Assembly (NCBI RefSeq): GCF_001690685.1
Contig: NZ_LZGL01000009.1
Coordinates: 186,001 to 250,000, forward strand
DNA length: 64,000 nt
Source: Gilliamella sp. wkB112
GTDB taxonomy: Bacteria; Pseudomonadota; Gammaproteobacteria; Enterobacterales; Orbaceae
Direction: 5' to 3'
Position 1 is the first letter of the stretch. Every line of letters starts with the position of its first letter. Shown one piece after another: positions 55,821 through 64,000 of the stretch. Under the pieces are notes generated by a model. That model did not search any database, had not been told where the DNA came from, and was given only the letters and a program-made list of their open reading frames with translations. The position numbers and the translations under genes were made by a program.

Positions 55821-58124
55821 ATGTTTAGTTTAAAGAATTTAAAGAAAACAAGTACCTTAGCTTTAGGTTTAACTTTTGTGATACCTGCTTTAGCTACTGA
55901 AAAAACTGATGATGATAAAAATATTGATACCATCACTGTTACAGCTCATGAAGCAATTAAACAACCTGGAACTAATACCGAAATTTCCGAACAAGATATC
56001 CGTCGAGATGGTGGAACTAATTTTGGTACCCTCATGCGTTATCAACCACTTATTTCGGCGTCAGGAAGTATTTCTGGTTCAGGTAGTGGTAAAAGTAGTT
56101 GGGATAGAAGTGGCTTTACTGGCTATAATATCCGTGGTTTAGATGCTAACCGGGTCTCAATTGACATTGATGGGATGCCTTTACCTATAGCTCAAGGTCG
56201 AGTCAACTCTGTTGGGCGAGCAGGCTTTGGTTCATATGGTATTGGCCGCGATTATATTGATACCTATATGTACAATAAAGTAGATATTCAATCTGGGGCG
56301 ACTTCGGTTAGTAATGCCAATAACGCGTTAGGTGGTTCGGTTTCATTCCAGACTAAAACAGCTAGTTATTATCTCTATCCAGGGAAAACCAGTTATTTTG
56401 GTTTCCAAAATAACTATGATAGTGCTGATAGAAGTTATCACCAAGGTATAACCATGGCAGGAGGTGATGATTATCTAAACGGTATATTGGTTTTAAGTCG
56501 TCGTGATGGGCAACAAACTCGCAATCATGGGGATTCGCTTAATAACTATCCGGAAAATTGGCATTCTAATTCAATATTAGCTGGATTTGGTTGGCAAATG
56601 ACCAATGATCATTTACTGAATACTAACGTTGATTTTAATAGCAAAACCAAAAATTCGCATTATGATACATGGGATAAAAATGGGAAAAAGGTTGAATCAT
56701 CAGATCACCAACGCAGCAAAAACAATCGCCTTAACTTAGCAATTAAAGATAAATGGCAACCAACCGATATCAGCTGGATTGATAGCTTAACTACACAGTT
56801 CAACTATCAGCGCACTAACGTATATGATGATACTGATCTACATTCAAAAACTAATGGTAATTATAATATTCAAACTAACTATAATACCAAGGCTTATAAT
56901 TTCATTACTACTTTATTGAAAAACTTGGATAATCAGAGAATTAGTGCTGGTCTGAATGGTAAATGGAGTAAAGATGAATCGCCATTTTATACTTCTGCCA
57001 AACCAAGATATGGTCAGATTTTCCCTGATGGCGATTATGCAAAACCACAAGCCGATAGCCGTACATACCAATTAGGTGGATTCTTTGAAGATCGAATTAG
57101 CTTTAAAATCAAAGATAGCAATAATTACTATGTAGTACCAGGCGTAAGAGCGGTATATCAAAATACAAAACCGCGTAACCTTGAAAATATGTCTGTCACA
57201 ACAGTAAACAGCTCACAGTTAAGTCAACAGTACAATAGCAATAGTGATTTCAAAGTATTACCTTCATTAGCGTTAATGTATGACTTAAAACCTAATTTAA
57301 CTGCTTATTTACAATATAAACGTAGTGCCCAAATGCCGAATCAAAATCAGTTATACGGTTCTTATTTAGCACATAGTACTATGTATTTATTAGTAGGTGA
57401 TTCTAATCTAAAAACAGAAACTAGTGATAATTTTGAATTAGGTTTAAAAGGGCAACCAACTCAAGGCATTACCATATCCTCTGCTGCATTTTATAATAAA
57501 TATAAAAACTTCATCGCCTACACACGTTATGATAAAAACTTTGTAGGTGCTGGTAAACGTATTGTATTCCAAGCAGAAAATCGTGATAAAGCCTATATCT
57601 ACGGTGCTGAATTAAGCAGTGAATTTAATCTTGGCACTTGGTTTGAATCAGTTAACGGTTTAAGTGCACGATTCGCAATTGGTTATAACCAAGGTAAATC
57701 TAAATCAAGTTATTTAGGCGATAAATATGTCGAAATGGACTCAGTAGCACCAATGAAAGCAACTATAGGTTTAGCATGGGATGATCCAAATAAACTCTAT
57801 GGTGTTTCATTAATGTCAACCTTCCAAAAAGGTAAAAAAGCTGAGTCGACCAACCGTGAATCGTATGACAATAAAGGAAATCCTATTACTAATTCAGATA
57901 ATGAATACTTTAGAATCGCCGGCCACGGTATTGTTGATTTAACCGGTTATGTCAACTTTACTAAAAATATAAAATTAAGTGGTGGTATTTATAATCTTAC
58001 CGACCAAAAATATTGGGATTACCTAAGTAATAACAAATTATACCGTACCTCAGATCACAAATACCTTGATATGTTTACTGCTCCGGGCAGAACATTCCAA
58101 TTAGGTCTGGATATCGACTTTTAA
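55821..58124 (+). CDS. TonB-dependent heme/hemoglobin receptor, copy A
   Basis: A 767-residue outer-membrane receptor. A signal peptide (about 1-25, ending PALA) precedes the TonB box region (DTITVTAHE) and the plug domain with DIRRDGGTNFGTLMRYQP and YNIRGLDANRVSIDIDGMPL. A 22-strand barrel follows, ending in FQLGLDIDF with terminal Phe. The FRAP and NPDL motifs of ChuA/HmuR-type receptors are replaced by KRSAQMPNQNQLY and GDSNLKTETSDNFELGLK. I start at 55821, where AAGGATT precedes the ATG. It is 81 bases after hmuT, and a near-duplicate lies at 59599. Confidence 0.9.
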   Translation: MFSLKNLKKTSTLALGLTFVIPALATEKTDDDKNIDTITVTAHEAIKQPGTNTEISEQDIRRDGGTNFGTLMRYQPLISASGSISGSGSGKSSWDRSGFTGYNIRGLDANRVSIDIDGMPLPIAQGRVNSVGRAGFGSYGIGRDYIDTYMYNKVDIQSGATSVSNANNALGGSVSFQTKTASYYLYPGKTSYFGFQNNYDSADRSYHQGITMAGGDDYLNGILVLSRRDGQQTRNHGDSLNNYPENWHSNSILAGFGWQMTNDHLLNTNVDFNSKTKNSHYDTWDKNGKKVESSDHQRSKNNRLNLAIKDKWQPTDISWIDSLTTQFNYQRTNVYDDTDLHSKTNGNYNIQTNYNTKAYNFITTLLKNLDNQRISAGLNGKWSKDESPFYTSAKPRYGQIFPDGDYAKPQADSRTYQLGGFFEDRISFKIKDSNNYYVVPGVRAVYQNTKPRNLENMSVTTVNSSQLSQQYNSNSDFKVLPSLALMYDLKPNLTAYLQYKRSAQMPNQNQLYGSYLAHSTMYLLVGDSNLKTETSDNFELGLKGQPTQGITISSAAFYNKYKNFIAYTRYDKNFVGAGKRIVFQAENRDKAYIYGAELSSEFNLGTWFESVNGLSARFAIGYNQGKSKSSYLGDKYVEMDSVAPMKATIGLAWDDPNKLYGVSLMSTFQKGKKAESTNRESYDNKGNPITNSDNEYFRIAGHGIVDLTGYVNFTKNIKLSGGIYNLTDQKYWDYLSNNKLYRTSDHKYLDMFTAPGRTFQLGLDIDF

Positions 58125-58147
58125 TCTAGTTAAAACGATAGTTACCA

Positions 58148-58176
58148 ATCAAAGTTAGGTTAAACCTAACTTTGAT
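58148..58176 (+). terminator. terminator-like palindrome after receptor A
   Basis: ATCAAAGTTAGGTT and its complement form a 29-base perfect palindrome just after the receptor stop. The same element, with one compensating change, follows receptor B at 61926, so it belongs to the duplicated unit. Confidence 0.7.
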
Positions 58177-58282
58177 CTAGTGCTAAAATTCTAATTTCAT
58201 ATCCCTAATAACTAACAACAACAGCCTGTTAACAAAATCTCCAATAAGTTACTTTATAATAGCTTTATTATTTTTTATCCCT

Positions 58283-58396
58283 GTGTCAAAAATATATGAA
58301 AAAATTCAATTTATTAATTCTATTCCTGATTATAAAGTTCAAAAGATAAAACTGAATTTAGAGCCTAATAGGAACTTACGTCAAATGATTTCATAA
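58283..58396 (+). pseudogene. truncated copy of the VDSFPD-repeat gene at the duplication junction
   Basis: VSKIYEKIQFINSIPDYKVQ (58283-58342) matches VSKIYGKIKIVDSFPDYKVQ of the intact gene at 62254-62313. The signal-peptide part before it is deleted and the part after it is replaced by the antisense of the hutW 5' end. The intact gene lies one duplication unit downstream, which fixes the right border of the duplicated segment within this small gene. Confidence 0.85.
58344..58394 (-). pseudogene. decayed copy of the hutW start
   Basis: On the minus strand this reads MKSFDVSSY, a stop, then ALNSVLS, against MKSLDVSPYFAANSVLP in the real HutW. It is the left border of the duplicated unit, left in front of the second hmuT copy. 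It has a stop at codon 10 and is dead. Confidence 0.88.
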
Positions 58397-58575
58397 TTCC
58401 CATTCATAAAAACAATCTTGCAGAATTAAATAATAATTATTCTTATTTATTAATAATTTTTCCATTATTTATTTCTTATGTAATATAAATTTATTATTTA
58501 TTTGAATAATAAAAACTATTTTATTTGTAGATCCTTTTTTTTGTAAAACTTCGCATAAATCATTACTAATATATT

Positions 58576-58594
58576 GATAATGATTATCATTTTC
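58576..58594. promoter_or_regulatory. Fur box upstream of hmuT copy B
   Basis: GATAATGATTATCATTTTC matches the Fur consensus at 17 of 19 positions, better than the copy A site, and lies 48 bases before the hmuT B start. Both modules are therefore expected to be iron-repressed. Confidence 0.85.
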
Positions 58595-58642
58595 AATATA
58601 TTAGTTAGTCTATTTCTAAATTTTCAAATGAGAAAATACAAA

Positions 58643-59494
58643 ATGAAAAAGAAATTTATGGGAAATGTTGTATTATTCATATTCATTTTTAATATTAATA
58701 GCTTTATTAATTTCAGTTATGCAAATGAGAGAATTGTTATCGCCGGCGGCGCTCTTACTGAAATTGTGTTTGCTCTTGGTTCTGGTGATCAGGTTGTCGG
58801 CGTTGATAGCACCAGTCAATTTCCTAAAACAGTAAAACAACTCCCTCAAATTGGTTATTTAAAATTACTAAACATTGAGTCAATACTATCTCTTAATCCC
58901 TCACTAGTTATTAGTTTCAATGATACTGAAACCGATAATATTCTTCAGCAAATAACGCAAGCAAAAGTTGCTGTTTTAGCGTTGAAACGTGTACCTGCAA
59001 CAATTGATTTACTTTATGAAAATATTAATAAGATTGCCGTTAAATTGGATAAACAAGAAAAAGGCCAAGAACTAATCAATCGAATTAAAAAGAATCTTTC
59101 TAACATCCAAACTCAAATAGCAACTCAACCACATAAAACAAAAGTGTTGTGCATCATGAATATGGGGGGAAGCATTTTGATTGCTGGAAAAAATACGACT
59201 ACAGACGCATTAATCACTATTGCTGGTGGTGAAAATCTTGCTACCCATAACAGTGTTAAAACTTACACAACAGAATCATTAATTGCTATGAATCCAGAAG
59301 CTATTATTTTAACCACACATTCAATCAATGAATTAGGTGGTTTAGATAAAATTAATACTATTCCTGGTATCTCAGAGACAGCGGCATTTAAAAATAATCG
59401 AATTATCATTATTGATGATAGCTATTTATTTGGCATTGGACCAAGAGTAGATGAAGCAGTAAAAATACTCTTTCAAGGTTTCTACCCTCAATAA
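58643..59494 (+). CDS. hmuT: heme-binding periplasmic protein HmuT, copy B
   Basis: A 283-residue paralogue of the copy A protein, colinear over its full length (RIVIAGGALTEIVFALGSGD; GGENLATHNSVKTYTTESL; IGPRVDEAVKILFQGFYP). A signal peptide covers about residues 1-28; unlike copy A there is no Cys near its end (INSFINFSYANER). The ATG at 58643 is homologous to the start of copy A; the ribosome-binding site (GAGAAAA) is weak. An upstream in-frame ATG at 58574 overlaps the Fur box and is unlikely to be used. It is 104 bases ahead of receptor B. Confidence 0.9.
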   Translation: MKKKFMGNVVLFIFIFNINSFINFSYANERIVIAGGALTEIVFALGSGDQVVGVDSTSQFPKTVKQLPQIGYLKLLNIESILSLNPSLVISFNDTETDNILQQITQAKVAVLALKRVPATIDLLYENINKIAVKLDKQEKGQELINRIKKNLSNIQTQIATQPHKTKVLCIMNMGGSILIAGKNTTTDALITIAGGENLATHNSVKTYTTESLIAMNPEAIILTTHSINELGGLDKINTIPGISETAAFKNNRIIIIDDSYLFGIGPRVDEAVKILFQGFYPQ

Positions 59495-59598
59495 GTTTTT
59501 AGAACAAGTATTTTTATAATTTTTAATAATATTTTTATCATTTGAAGCAATAAATGAGCGCTATTGTTATTTATTACATTATTGATGAAAGGACTAGA

Positions 59599-61902
59599 AT
59601 GTTGAATTTTAAATTTTTAAAAAATACCAGCTCATTAGCAATAGGCTTAACATTAGTATTACCAGCTCTCGCTACTAAGCCAAGCAATAGTGAAAAAGAT
59701 ATTGATACTATTACCGTTACCGCTCATGAAACAACAAAAAATGCCGGAACAAGTACCGAAATCACGGAACAAGATATTCGCCGTGATGGTGGAACTAATT
59801 TTGGTACCCTCATGCGTTATCAACCACTTATCTCTGCTCCTGGAAGCATCTCAGGTTCAGGCAGTGGCAAAAGTAGTTGGGACCGTGGTGGATTTACTGG
59901 TTATAATATTCGTGGCTTAGATGCTAACCGTGTTTCAATCGATATTGATGGTATGCCGTTACCCATTGCCCAAGGTCGAGTGAATGGTGTCGGTCGAGCT
60001 GGTTTTGGATCTTATGGTATTGGGCGAGATTATATTGATACTTATATGTACAATAAAGTTGATATTCAATCAGGCGCAACTTCGGTAAGTAACGCTAACA
60101 ATGCTTTAGGGGGATCTGTATCATTTCAAACTAAAACCGCAAGTTATTACCTTTATCCCGGAAAAACTAGTTATTTCGGTTTCCAAAACAACTATGACAG
60201 TGCCGATAGAAGTTATCACCAAGGTATAACCATGGCAGGTGGTGATGATTATCTAAACGGTATATTGGTTTTAAGCCGTCGAGATGGGCAACAAACTCGC
60301 AATCATGGGGATTCGATTAATAGCTATCCGGAAAATTGGCACTCTAATTCAATCTTAGCTGGTTTTGGTTGGCAAATGACGGATGAACATTTACTCAACA
60401 CCACAGTTGATTATAATAATAAAACCAAAAACTCGCATTATGATACTTGGGATAAATATGGTAAAGAGGTTGAATCATTAGATAAACAAAGAAGCAAAAA
60501 CAATCGTTTCAACCTCGCAATTAAAGATCAATGGAAACCGACAAATATCAATTGGATTGACAGTTTAACCACTCAATTGAATTATCAACGAACTAATGTC
60601 TATGACAATACCGACCTCCGTCACAAAATTAGAGGTAATTTTAATACCCAAACGAACTACAATACCAAAGCTTATAACTTTATTACGACTTTAATCAAAA
60701 GTTACGATAACCAACGCATTAGTGCAGGTTTAAATGGTAAATGGAGTGAAGATGACTCACCATTTTTCACATCAGTTGTATCAGAAAATATCATCATTCT
60801 TCCCGATGGTCCATATAGTAAGCCACAAGCCGATAGTCGTAGTTATCAGATCGGTGGCTTCTTCGAAGATCGGATAAGCTTTAATGTTAATGATAGTAAT
60901 AATTTTTATTTAGTTCCTGGTGTTAGAGCTGTTTACCAAAATACAGAACCACGTAACCTTGAAAATATGTCAGTGACGAATATTAATAGCAATCGATTAG
61001 GTAAGCAATACAATAGTAACAGCGATTTTAAAGTATTGCCTTCGATGGCATTTATGTATGATATTACCCCTGATTTTACTGCCTATTTGCAGTATAAGCG
61101 TGCTGCGCAAATGCCAAACCAGAACCAACTTTATGGCTCTTATTTAGCTCATAGTAGCATAGCTTTATTAGTAGGTGATTCAAATCTTAAAACCGAAACC
61201 AGTGATAACTTTGAATTAGGTTTAAAAGGACAACCTGTATCTGGTGTGACACTTTCATCATCAGCTTTTTATAATAAATATAAAAACTTCATCGCTTATA
61301 CTCGCTATAAAAAAGATTTTTTAGGCATTGGTAATCGTATTGTTTATCAAGCAGAGAATCGTGATAAAGCTTATATTTATGGAGCTGAACTAAGCAGTGA
61401 ATTTAACCTTGGTACTTGGTTTGAATCAGTTAACGGTTTAAGTGCACGATTCGCAATTGGTTATAACCAAGGCAAATCAAAATCGAGTTATTTAGGTGAT
61501 AAATATATTGAGATGGATTCCATTGCACCAATGAAAAGCATTATTGGCTTAGCATGGGATGATCCGAATAAGTTTTATGGTGTAGCTATTACTGCAACCT
61601 TCCAAAAAGGGAAAAAAACCGAAGCAACATCTCGCGAAACTTATAGCAATGAAGGTAAACCAATTGCTGAATCTAAAGATGATTACTTTAGAATTGCTGG
61701 TCATGGTATTGTTGATTTAACTGGTTATATCAATATTACCAAAAATGTAAAACTAAATGGCGGGATCTACAATCTTACTGACCAAAAATATTGGGATTAT
61801 CTAAGCAATCATAAATTATATAGTACTTCTGATAATAAATACCTTAATATGTTCACAGCTCCGGGAAGAACATTCCAATTAGGTCTAGATATCGACTTTT
61901 AA
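59599..61902 (+). CDS. TonB-dependent heme/hemoglobin receptor, copy B
   Basis: A 767-residue paralogue of receptor A with the same length, signal peptide type, TonB box (DTITVTAHE), plug and barrel, and the same FQLGLDIDF end. Differences gather in a few exposed-loop segments, for example FFTSVVSENIIILPDGPYS against FYTSAKPRYGQIFPDGDYA, and around residues 180-250 and 630-650 the DNA is almost identical. The ATG at 59599 has AAAGGAC upstream. The pair may bind different heme carriers. No tonB or exb genes are nearby. Confidence 0.9.
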   Translation: MLNFKFLKNTSSLAIGLTLVLPALATKPSNSEKDIDTITVTAHETTKNAGTSTEITEQDIRRDGGTNFGTLMRYQPLISAPGSISGSGSGKSSWDRGGFTGYNIRGLDANRVSIDIDGMPLPIAQGRVNGVGRAGFGSYGIGRDYIDTYMYNKVDIQSGATSVSNANNALGGSVSFQTKTASYYLYPGKTSYFGFQNNYDSADRSYHQGITMAGGDDYLNGILVLSRRDGQQTRNHGDSINSYPENWHSNSILAGFGWQMTDEHLLNTTVDYNNKTKNSHYDTWDKYGKEVESLDKQRSKNNRFNLAIKDQWKPTNINWIDSLTTQLNYQRTNVYDNTDLRHKIRGNFNTQTNYNTKAYNFITTLIKSYDNQRISAGLNGKWSEDDSPFFTSVVSENIIILPDGPYSKPQADSRSYQIGGFFEDRISFNVNDSNNFYLVPGVRAVYQNTEPRNLENMSVTNINSNRLGKQYNSNSDFKVLPSMAFMYDITPDFTAYLQYKRAAQMPNQNQLYGSYLAHSSIALLVGDSNLKTETSDNFELGLKGQPVSGVTLSSSAFYNKYKNFIAYTRYKKDFLGIGNRIVYQAENRDKAYIYGAELSSEFNLGTWFESVNGLSARFAIGYNQGKSKSSYLGDKYIEMDSIAPMKSIIGLAWDDPNKFYGVAITATFQKGKKTEATSRETYSNEGKPIAESKDDYFRIAGHGIVDLTGYINITKNVKLNGGIYNLTDQKYWDYLSNHKLYSTSDNKYLNMFTAPGRTFQLGLDIDF

Positions 61903-61925
61903 TCTAGTTAAAACGATATTTACCA

Positions 61926-61954
61926 ATCAAAGTTAGGTTTAACCTAACTTTGAT
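61926..61954 (+). terminator. terminator-like palindrome after receptor B
   Basis: ATCAAAGTTAGGTT and AACCTAACTTTGAT, the same element as after receptor A, form a 29-base palindrome. Confidence 0.7.
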
Positions 61955-62193
61955 CTAGTGCTAAAATTCTAATTTCATATCCCTAATCCCTAATAACTAA
62001 CAACAACAGCCTGTTATCAAAAATCTCCAATGAGTTACTTTATAATTTCTGGATTATTTTTTATTTCTGTTTCAAAATCATTGATAGTGGTTTAAATCAA
62101 AAAAGATTCAATTTTTTAGATTGCTGATACCTTACTTTATAGCTAAACTAAGGTATCAATAGTATAAATTAGGTTAACTTAAGTGAGTTCATC

Positions 62194-62481
62194 ATGAAAA
62201 AAATCATGTTTTTGATAATTTTTGTTCCATTTATAGTTGTAGCAAAAGTGGATGTGTCAAAAATATATGGAAAAATTAAAATTGTTGATTCTTTTCCTGA
62301 TTATAAAGTTCAAGTAGTCGATTCGTTTGCTGATTTAAATGTTCAAAAAGTGGAGTCTTTTGCTGATAGAGCGGGGAAATGGCAGTTCGTTGATAGTTTT
62401 CCAGATTATAAAATAAAATTTGTAGACTCCTTCCCTGATTTCAAAATTAAGTATATTGATAGCTTTCCTAGAGTTAATTAG
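62194..62481 (+). CDS. small exported VDSFPD-repeat protein
   Basis: A 95-residue protein with a signal peptide (MKKIMFLIIFVPFIVVAK) and then six near-identical 10-12-residue units of the type KIKIVDSFPDY, KVQVVDSFADL, NVQKVESFAD, KWQFVDSFPDY, KIKFVDSFPDF, KIKYIDSFPR. Alternating hydrophobic and charged residues suggest a compact beta-strand stack; the GKWQFVD insertion in the middle recalls small secreted beta-repeat proteins such as the DUF6150 type, as far as I remember them. It follows receptor B by about 290 bases with no GGAG but AAGTGAG-like spacing. The truncated copy at 58283 shows it was part of the heme module when that duplicated. Function unknown. Confidence 0.75.
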   Translation: MKKIMFLIIFVPFIVVAKVDVSKIYGKIKIVDSFPDYKVQVVDSFADLNVQKVESFADRAGKWQFVDSFPDYKIKFVDSFPDFKIKYIDSFPRVN

Positions 62482-62772
62482 ATAAAAGATCAGTTACATG
62501 TAACTAATAGTAAAAAGAATGCAGTTCGCCTTTTATTACAGACAAAAATAACTATATTGATATACTAACTTTAAATTAAAATACTAATTGAAGATCATAA
62601 TAAAACATGGCTACAATAAAAAGAAGCCTTTTATAATGGCTTCTATGTAAACAACCAAAATTGAGAGCGTATCATAAAATATAACAATTTTTCATTAAAG
62701 CAGACCAGCAGAGTTCTAACCTAATGAATAGAAGTTATTAAGATAATACTCAATTAAATCCGGATTTTTAAA
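62482..62772. other. intergenic stretch with weak hairpin
   Basis: About 290 bases with no gene. AGAAGCC and GGCTTCT near 62621-62645 form a short hairpin that may terminate the small repeat gene. Confidence 0.5.
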
Positions 62773-63015
62773 ATGAATACTATAATAAAAATAATTTCTG
62801 CTTTTACTCTTATCATATCTACATTAGCTTTTATTAATGGTAGTTTTTGTTTTATTATTTATATTTTAGATGTTCTAGATCTTCATTACAGAATTACTCA
62901 TTCCCGCCTAGTTAACTTTATAATAAGCTTTCAAATCATATTAACTTGTATTATTGTGGTTTCTAGTGGTTTATTACTGTCACTTAATACATTAAATCAA
63001 AAAAACCACGATTAA
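62773..63015 (+). CDS. small membrane protein, unknown
   Basis: An 80-residue protein with two hydrophobic helices (ISAFTLIISTLAFINGSFCF and FQIILTCIIVVSSGLLLSL) joined by a polar loop (DLHYRITHSR). It has a poor ribosome-binding site. No family recognised. It is flanked by orphan genes near the right edge of the window. Confidence 0.45.
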   Translation: MNTIIKIISAFTLIISTLAFINGSFCFIIYILDVLDLHYRITHSRLVNFIISFQIILTCIIVVSSGLLLSLNTLNQKNHD

Positions 63016-63062
63016 GTGGTTATTGATTGTTCATGCTTTAATAGAAGAATCCCAATGGTAGC

Positions 63063-63338
63063 TTACTTTGCAAGTCTCTCTTGAGCCATTTTTCCTGTAT
63101 ATACACATATGGCAGAATTAAAATTATTATAAGTAACGGCATAAGAAAAATCACAAAAATAAGCTGGATTTTTAGTCGCTATAGTGTCGCCTGCGCTACA
63201 TTGATTACTACCTAAACTTTCTATTAACGTACTATTATTATCTCCTAAACAAGCTTTACCTGTTAGGCTTGTTTTATTTTCACCGCAACCGAATAATACA
63301 AAACTAACGGCCAATACAGCTAGTAATTTTTTATACAT
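63063..63338 (-). CDS. small lipoprotein, unknown
   Basis: A 91-residue protein with a lipoprotein signal peptide ending in LFGC (LAVSFVLFGC; lipidated Cys near residue 18). The mature part has four further Cys, probably two disulfides, around GKACLGDNN, NQCSAG, YFCDFS and AICVY. I use the ATG at 63338 so that the signal peptide is N-terminal. Function unknown; predicted in the outer or inner membrane facing the periplasm. Confidence 0.7.
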   Translation of the reverse strand: MYKKLLAVLAVSFVLFGCGENKTSLTGKACLGDNNSTLIESLGSNQCSAGDTIATKNPAYFCDFSYAVTYNNFNSAICVYTGKMAQERLAK

Positions 63339-63582
63339 ATATAATTTGCCTTCAATAATTAATTTTTGATAATTATACACAATTTAACGGTTAATAAATA
63401 AAAACTATTTTTATGTCAACGTGATAAATTTGTTTGTTTATATTCGATAAATAAAGAATAACTTTGTTACCAACCTTTTACCAAATCAGCTTAAAAATAT
63501 CGTTTCTCGACTGTTGAAAACTGAGCCTTTTTATTATCTCAAATGTATGCCGAGTATTACTGTTATTTGTTCTAATAAGTAA

Positions 63583-64000
63583 TTATTCTATTCTCGTGCA
63601 AACTCTTTCATTTTTACTTTTCGTTTTTGTTATTTCTCTGGTTAAATTTGAACAAGAATAAAACATCTCCAATTCCCAAGTAAACTTATTACTCGAATTT
63701 TTTATTAGACTTCGATTTATTATGAATTCACAATTACCTCGTTTACCTTCAATGGTTGGTTGTTTATAAACTTTATCTATATCAGTTTTAGCCGCTTCTT
63801 CGTTATTTATTTGTGCCACTAGAACACCATCAACGATTTTATAGGAGTGTTTATATTGTTCGCTTCTCTTTAAAGAATAATCAGTATATGCTTTTAATTT
63901 TGAATCGTACTTACTCTCATATTCTTTGTTGCTACAATCCCATTTACCGACAAGGTATTCTTTAGTAACTTTATCGTCACCACAGCCAGTTAAAGCGATA
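63583..64000 (-). CDS. lipoprotein, unknown (partial, 5' end outside window)
   Basis: The frame stays open from the window edge to the stop at 63583. The first visible residues, IALTGCGDDKVTKEYL, contain a lipobox (LTGC), so only the first part of the signal peptide is missing. The mature protein, about 135 residues, has Cys in WDCSNKEYE, GNCEF, YSCSNL and ERVCTRIE. Its lipobox and Cys spacing suggest a small disulfide-bonded lipoprotein like its neighbour, but no family is recognised. A GTG at 63819 is internal, not the start. Confidence 0.7.
   Translation of the reverse strand, partial: IALTGCGDDKVTKEYLVGKWDCSNKEYESKYDSKLKAYTDYSLKRSEQYKHSYKIVDGVLVAQINNEEAAKTDIDKVYKQPTIEGKRGNCEFIINRSLIKNSSNKFTWELEMFYSCSNLTREITKTKSKNERVCTRIE

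Larger units (their letters stand above)
54550..62313. repeat. tandem duplication of the Fur box-hmuT-receptor-terminator module
   Basis: Two direct copies of about 3.8 kb: unit A from 54550 to 58342 and unit B from 58343 to 62313. Each runs from codon 17 of hutW through the intergenic region, hmuT, receptor and terminator into the small VDSFPD-repeat gene. The offsets are 3755 bases between the hmuT starts and 3778 between the receptor starts. Copy A lacks about 180 bases around the small gene's start, deleted between short TGT-TCAAAA repeats. Confidence 0.88.

Noticed and set aside
55821-61902. Possibility that the two receptor copies are an assembly artefact
   Set aside because: The copies differ at many synonymous and several non-synonymous sites, and the scar between them contains unique sequence, so both are real.
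1-64000. CRISPR array
   Set aside because: No set of regularly spaced 25-40-base direct repeats was seen; the only repeats are the 12-base units near 42.17 kb and the heme module duplication.

Overview
The window is a low-GC gammaproteobacterial chromosome segment. Housekeeping genes (lptF/lptG divergent from pepA-holC, erpA, hemL, bcp, perM, ybiI, ydcH, topB, zntB, mgtA) read as enteric-like but are strongly AT-rich. The many PTS sugar loci, an oxygen-independent heme degradation operon and decayed Rhs/toxin material fit a host-gut bacterium of the Orbaceae (Gilliamella or Frischella type). That assignment is my inference from protein character and composition; no search was run. I saw no insertion sequence, prophage, CRISPR array or rRNA.

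Layout. 1-7 kb: the end of a ynbA/ynbC-like lipid locus, a giant 1424-residue acyl-CoA dehydratase activase-type protein, queH and two tiny membrane proteins. 7-17 kb: pepA-holC divergent from lptFG, an msrA-cytochrome b561-msrB cluster, ybiI, a DUF421 protein, an HPP transporter with a divergent TetR regulator and a palindromic operator, and sstT. 17-29.5 kb: two PTS loci facing each other. The first (18.9-25.4 kb) has an RpiR regulator, a mannose-family EIIA-B-C-D transporter, a GatD-like dehydrogenase, an SDR, a ribulose-phosphate epimerase family enzyme, a SIS isomerase and a GmhA-type sedoheptulose-7-phosphate isomerase. The second (25.7-29.5 kb) is an RpiR regulator, a glucoside-type EIICB and a GH4 phospho-glycosidase. 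30-36.5 kb is an accessory stretch with orphan genes, a WYL/VOC pair, a decayed Rhs C-terminus, a decayed DUF4238-like gene, and an effector-tail/immunity-like pair that is frameshifted in both members. 36.7-50 kb: tRNA-Gly and tRNA-Leu, then housekeeping and metal transport genes.

50-62.5 kb is the most interesting part. A heme acquisition locus carries hutW-hutX-chuY-hmuU-hmuV (import and anaerobic opening of heme) on the minus strand. Divergent from it are two tandem copies of a module made of a Fur-type box, an hmuT heme-binding protein, a TonB-dependent receptor and a terminator hairpin. The junction is still readable. Between the copies lies a truncated piece of the small VDSFPD-repeat gene (intact at 62.2 kb) fused to a decayed 17-codon copy of the hutW start. 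This identifies a direct tandem duplication whose unit ran from the 5' end of hutW to within the small repeat gene. The two receptors have since diverged, with near-identical patches that suggest gene conversion. The right end holds small membrane and lipoprotein genes, the last of them cut by the window edge.
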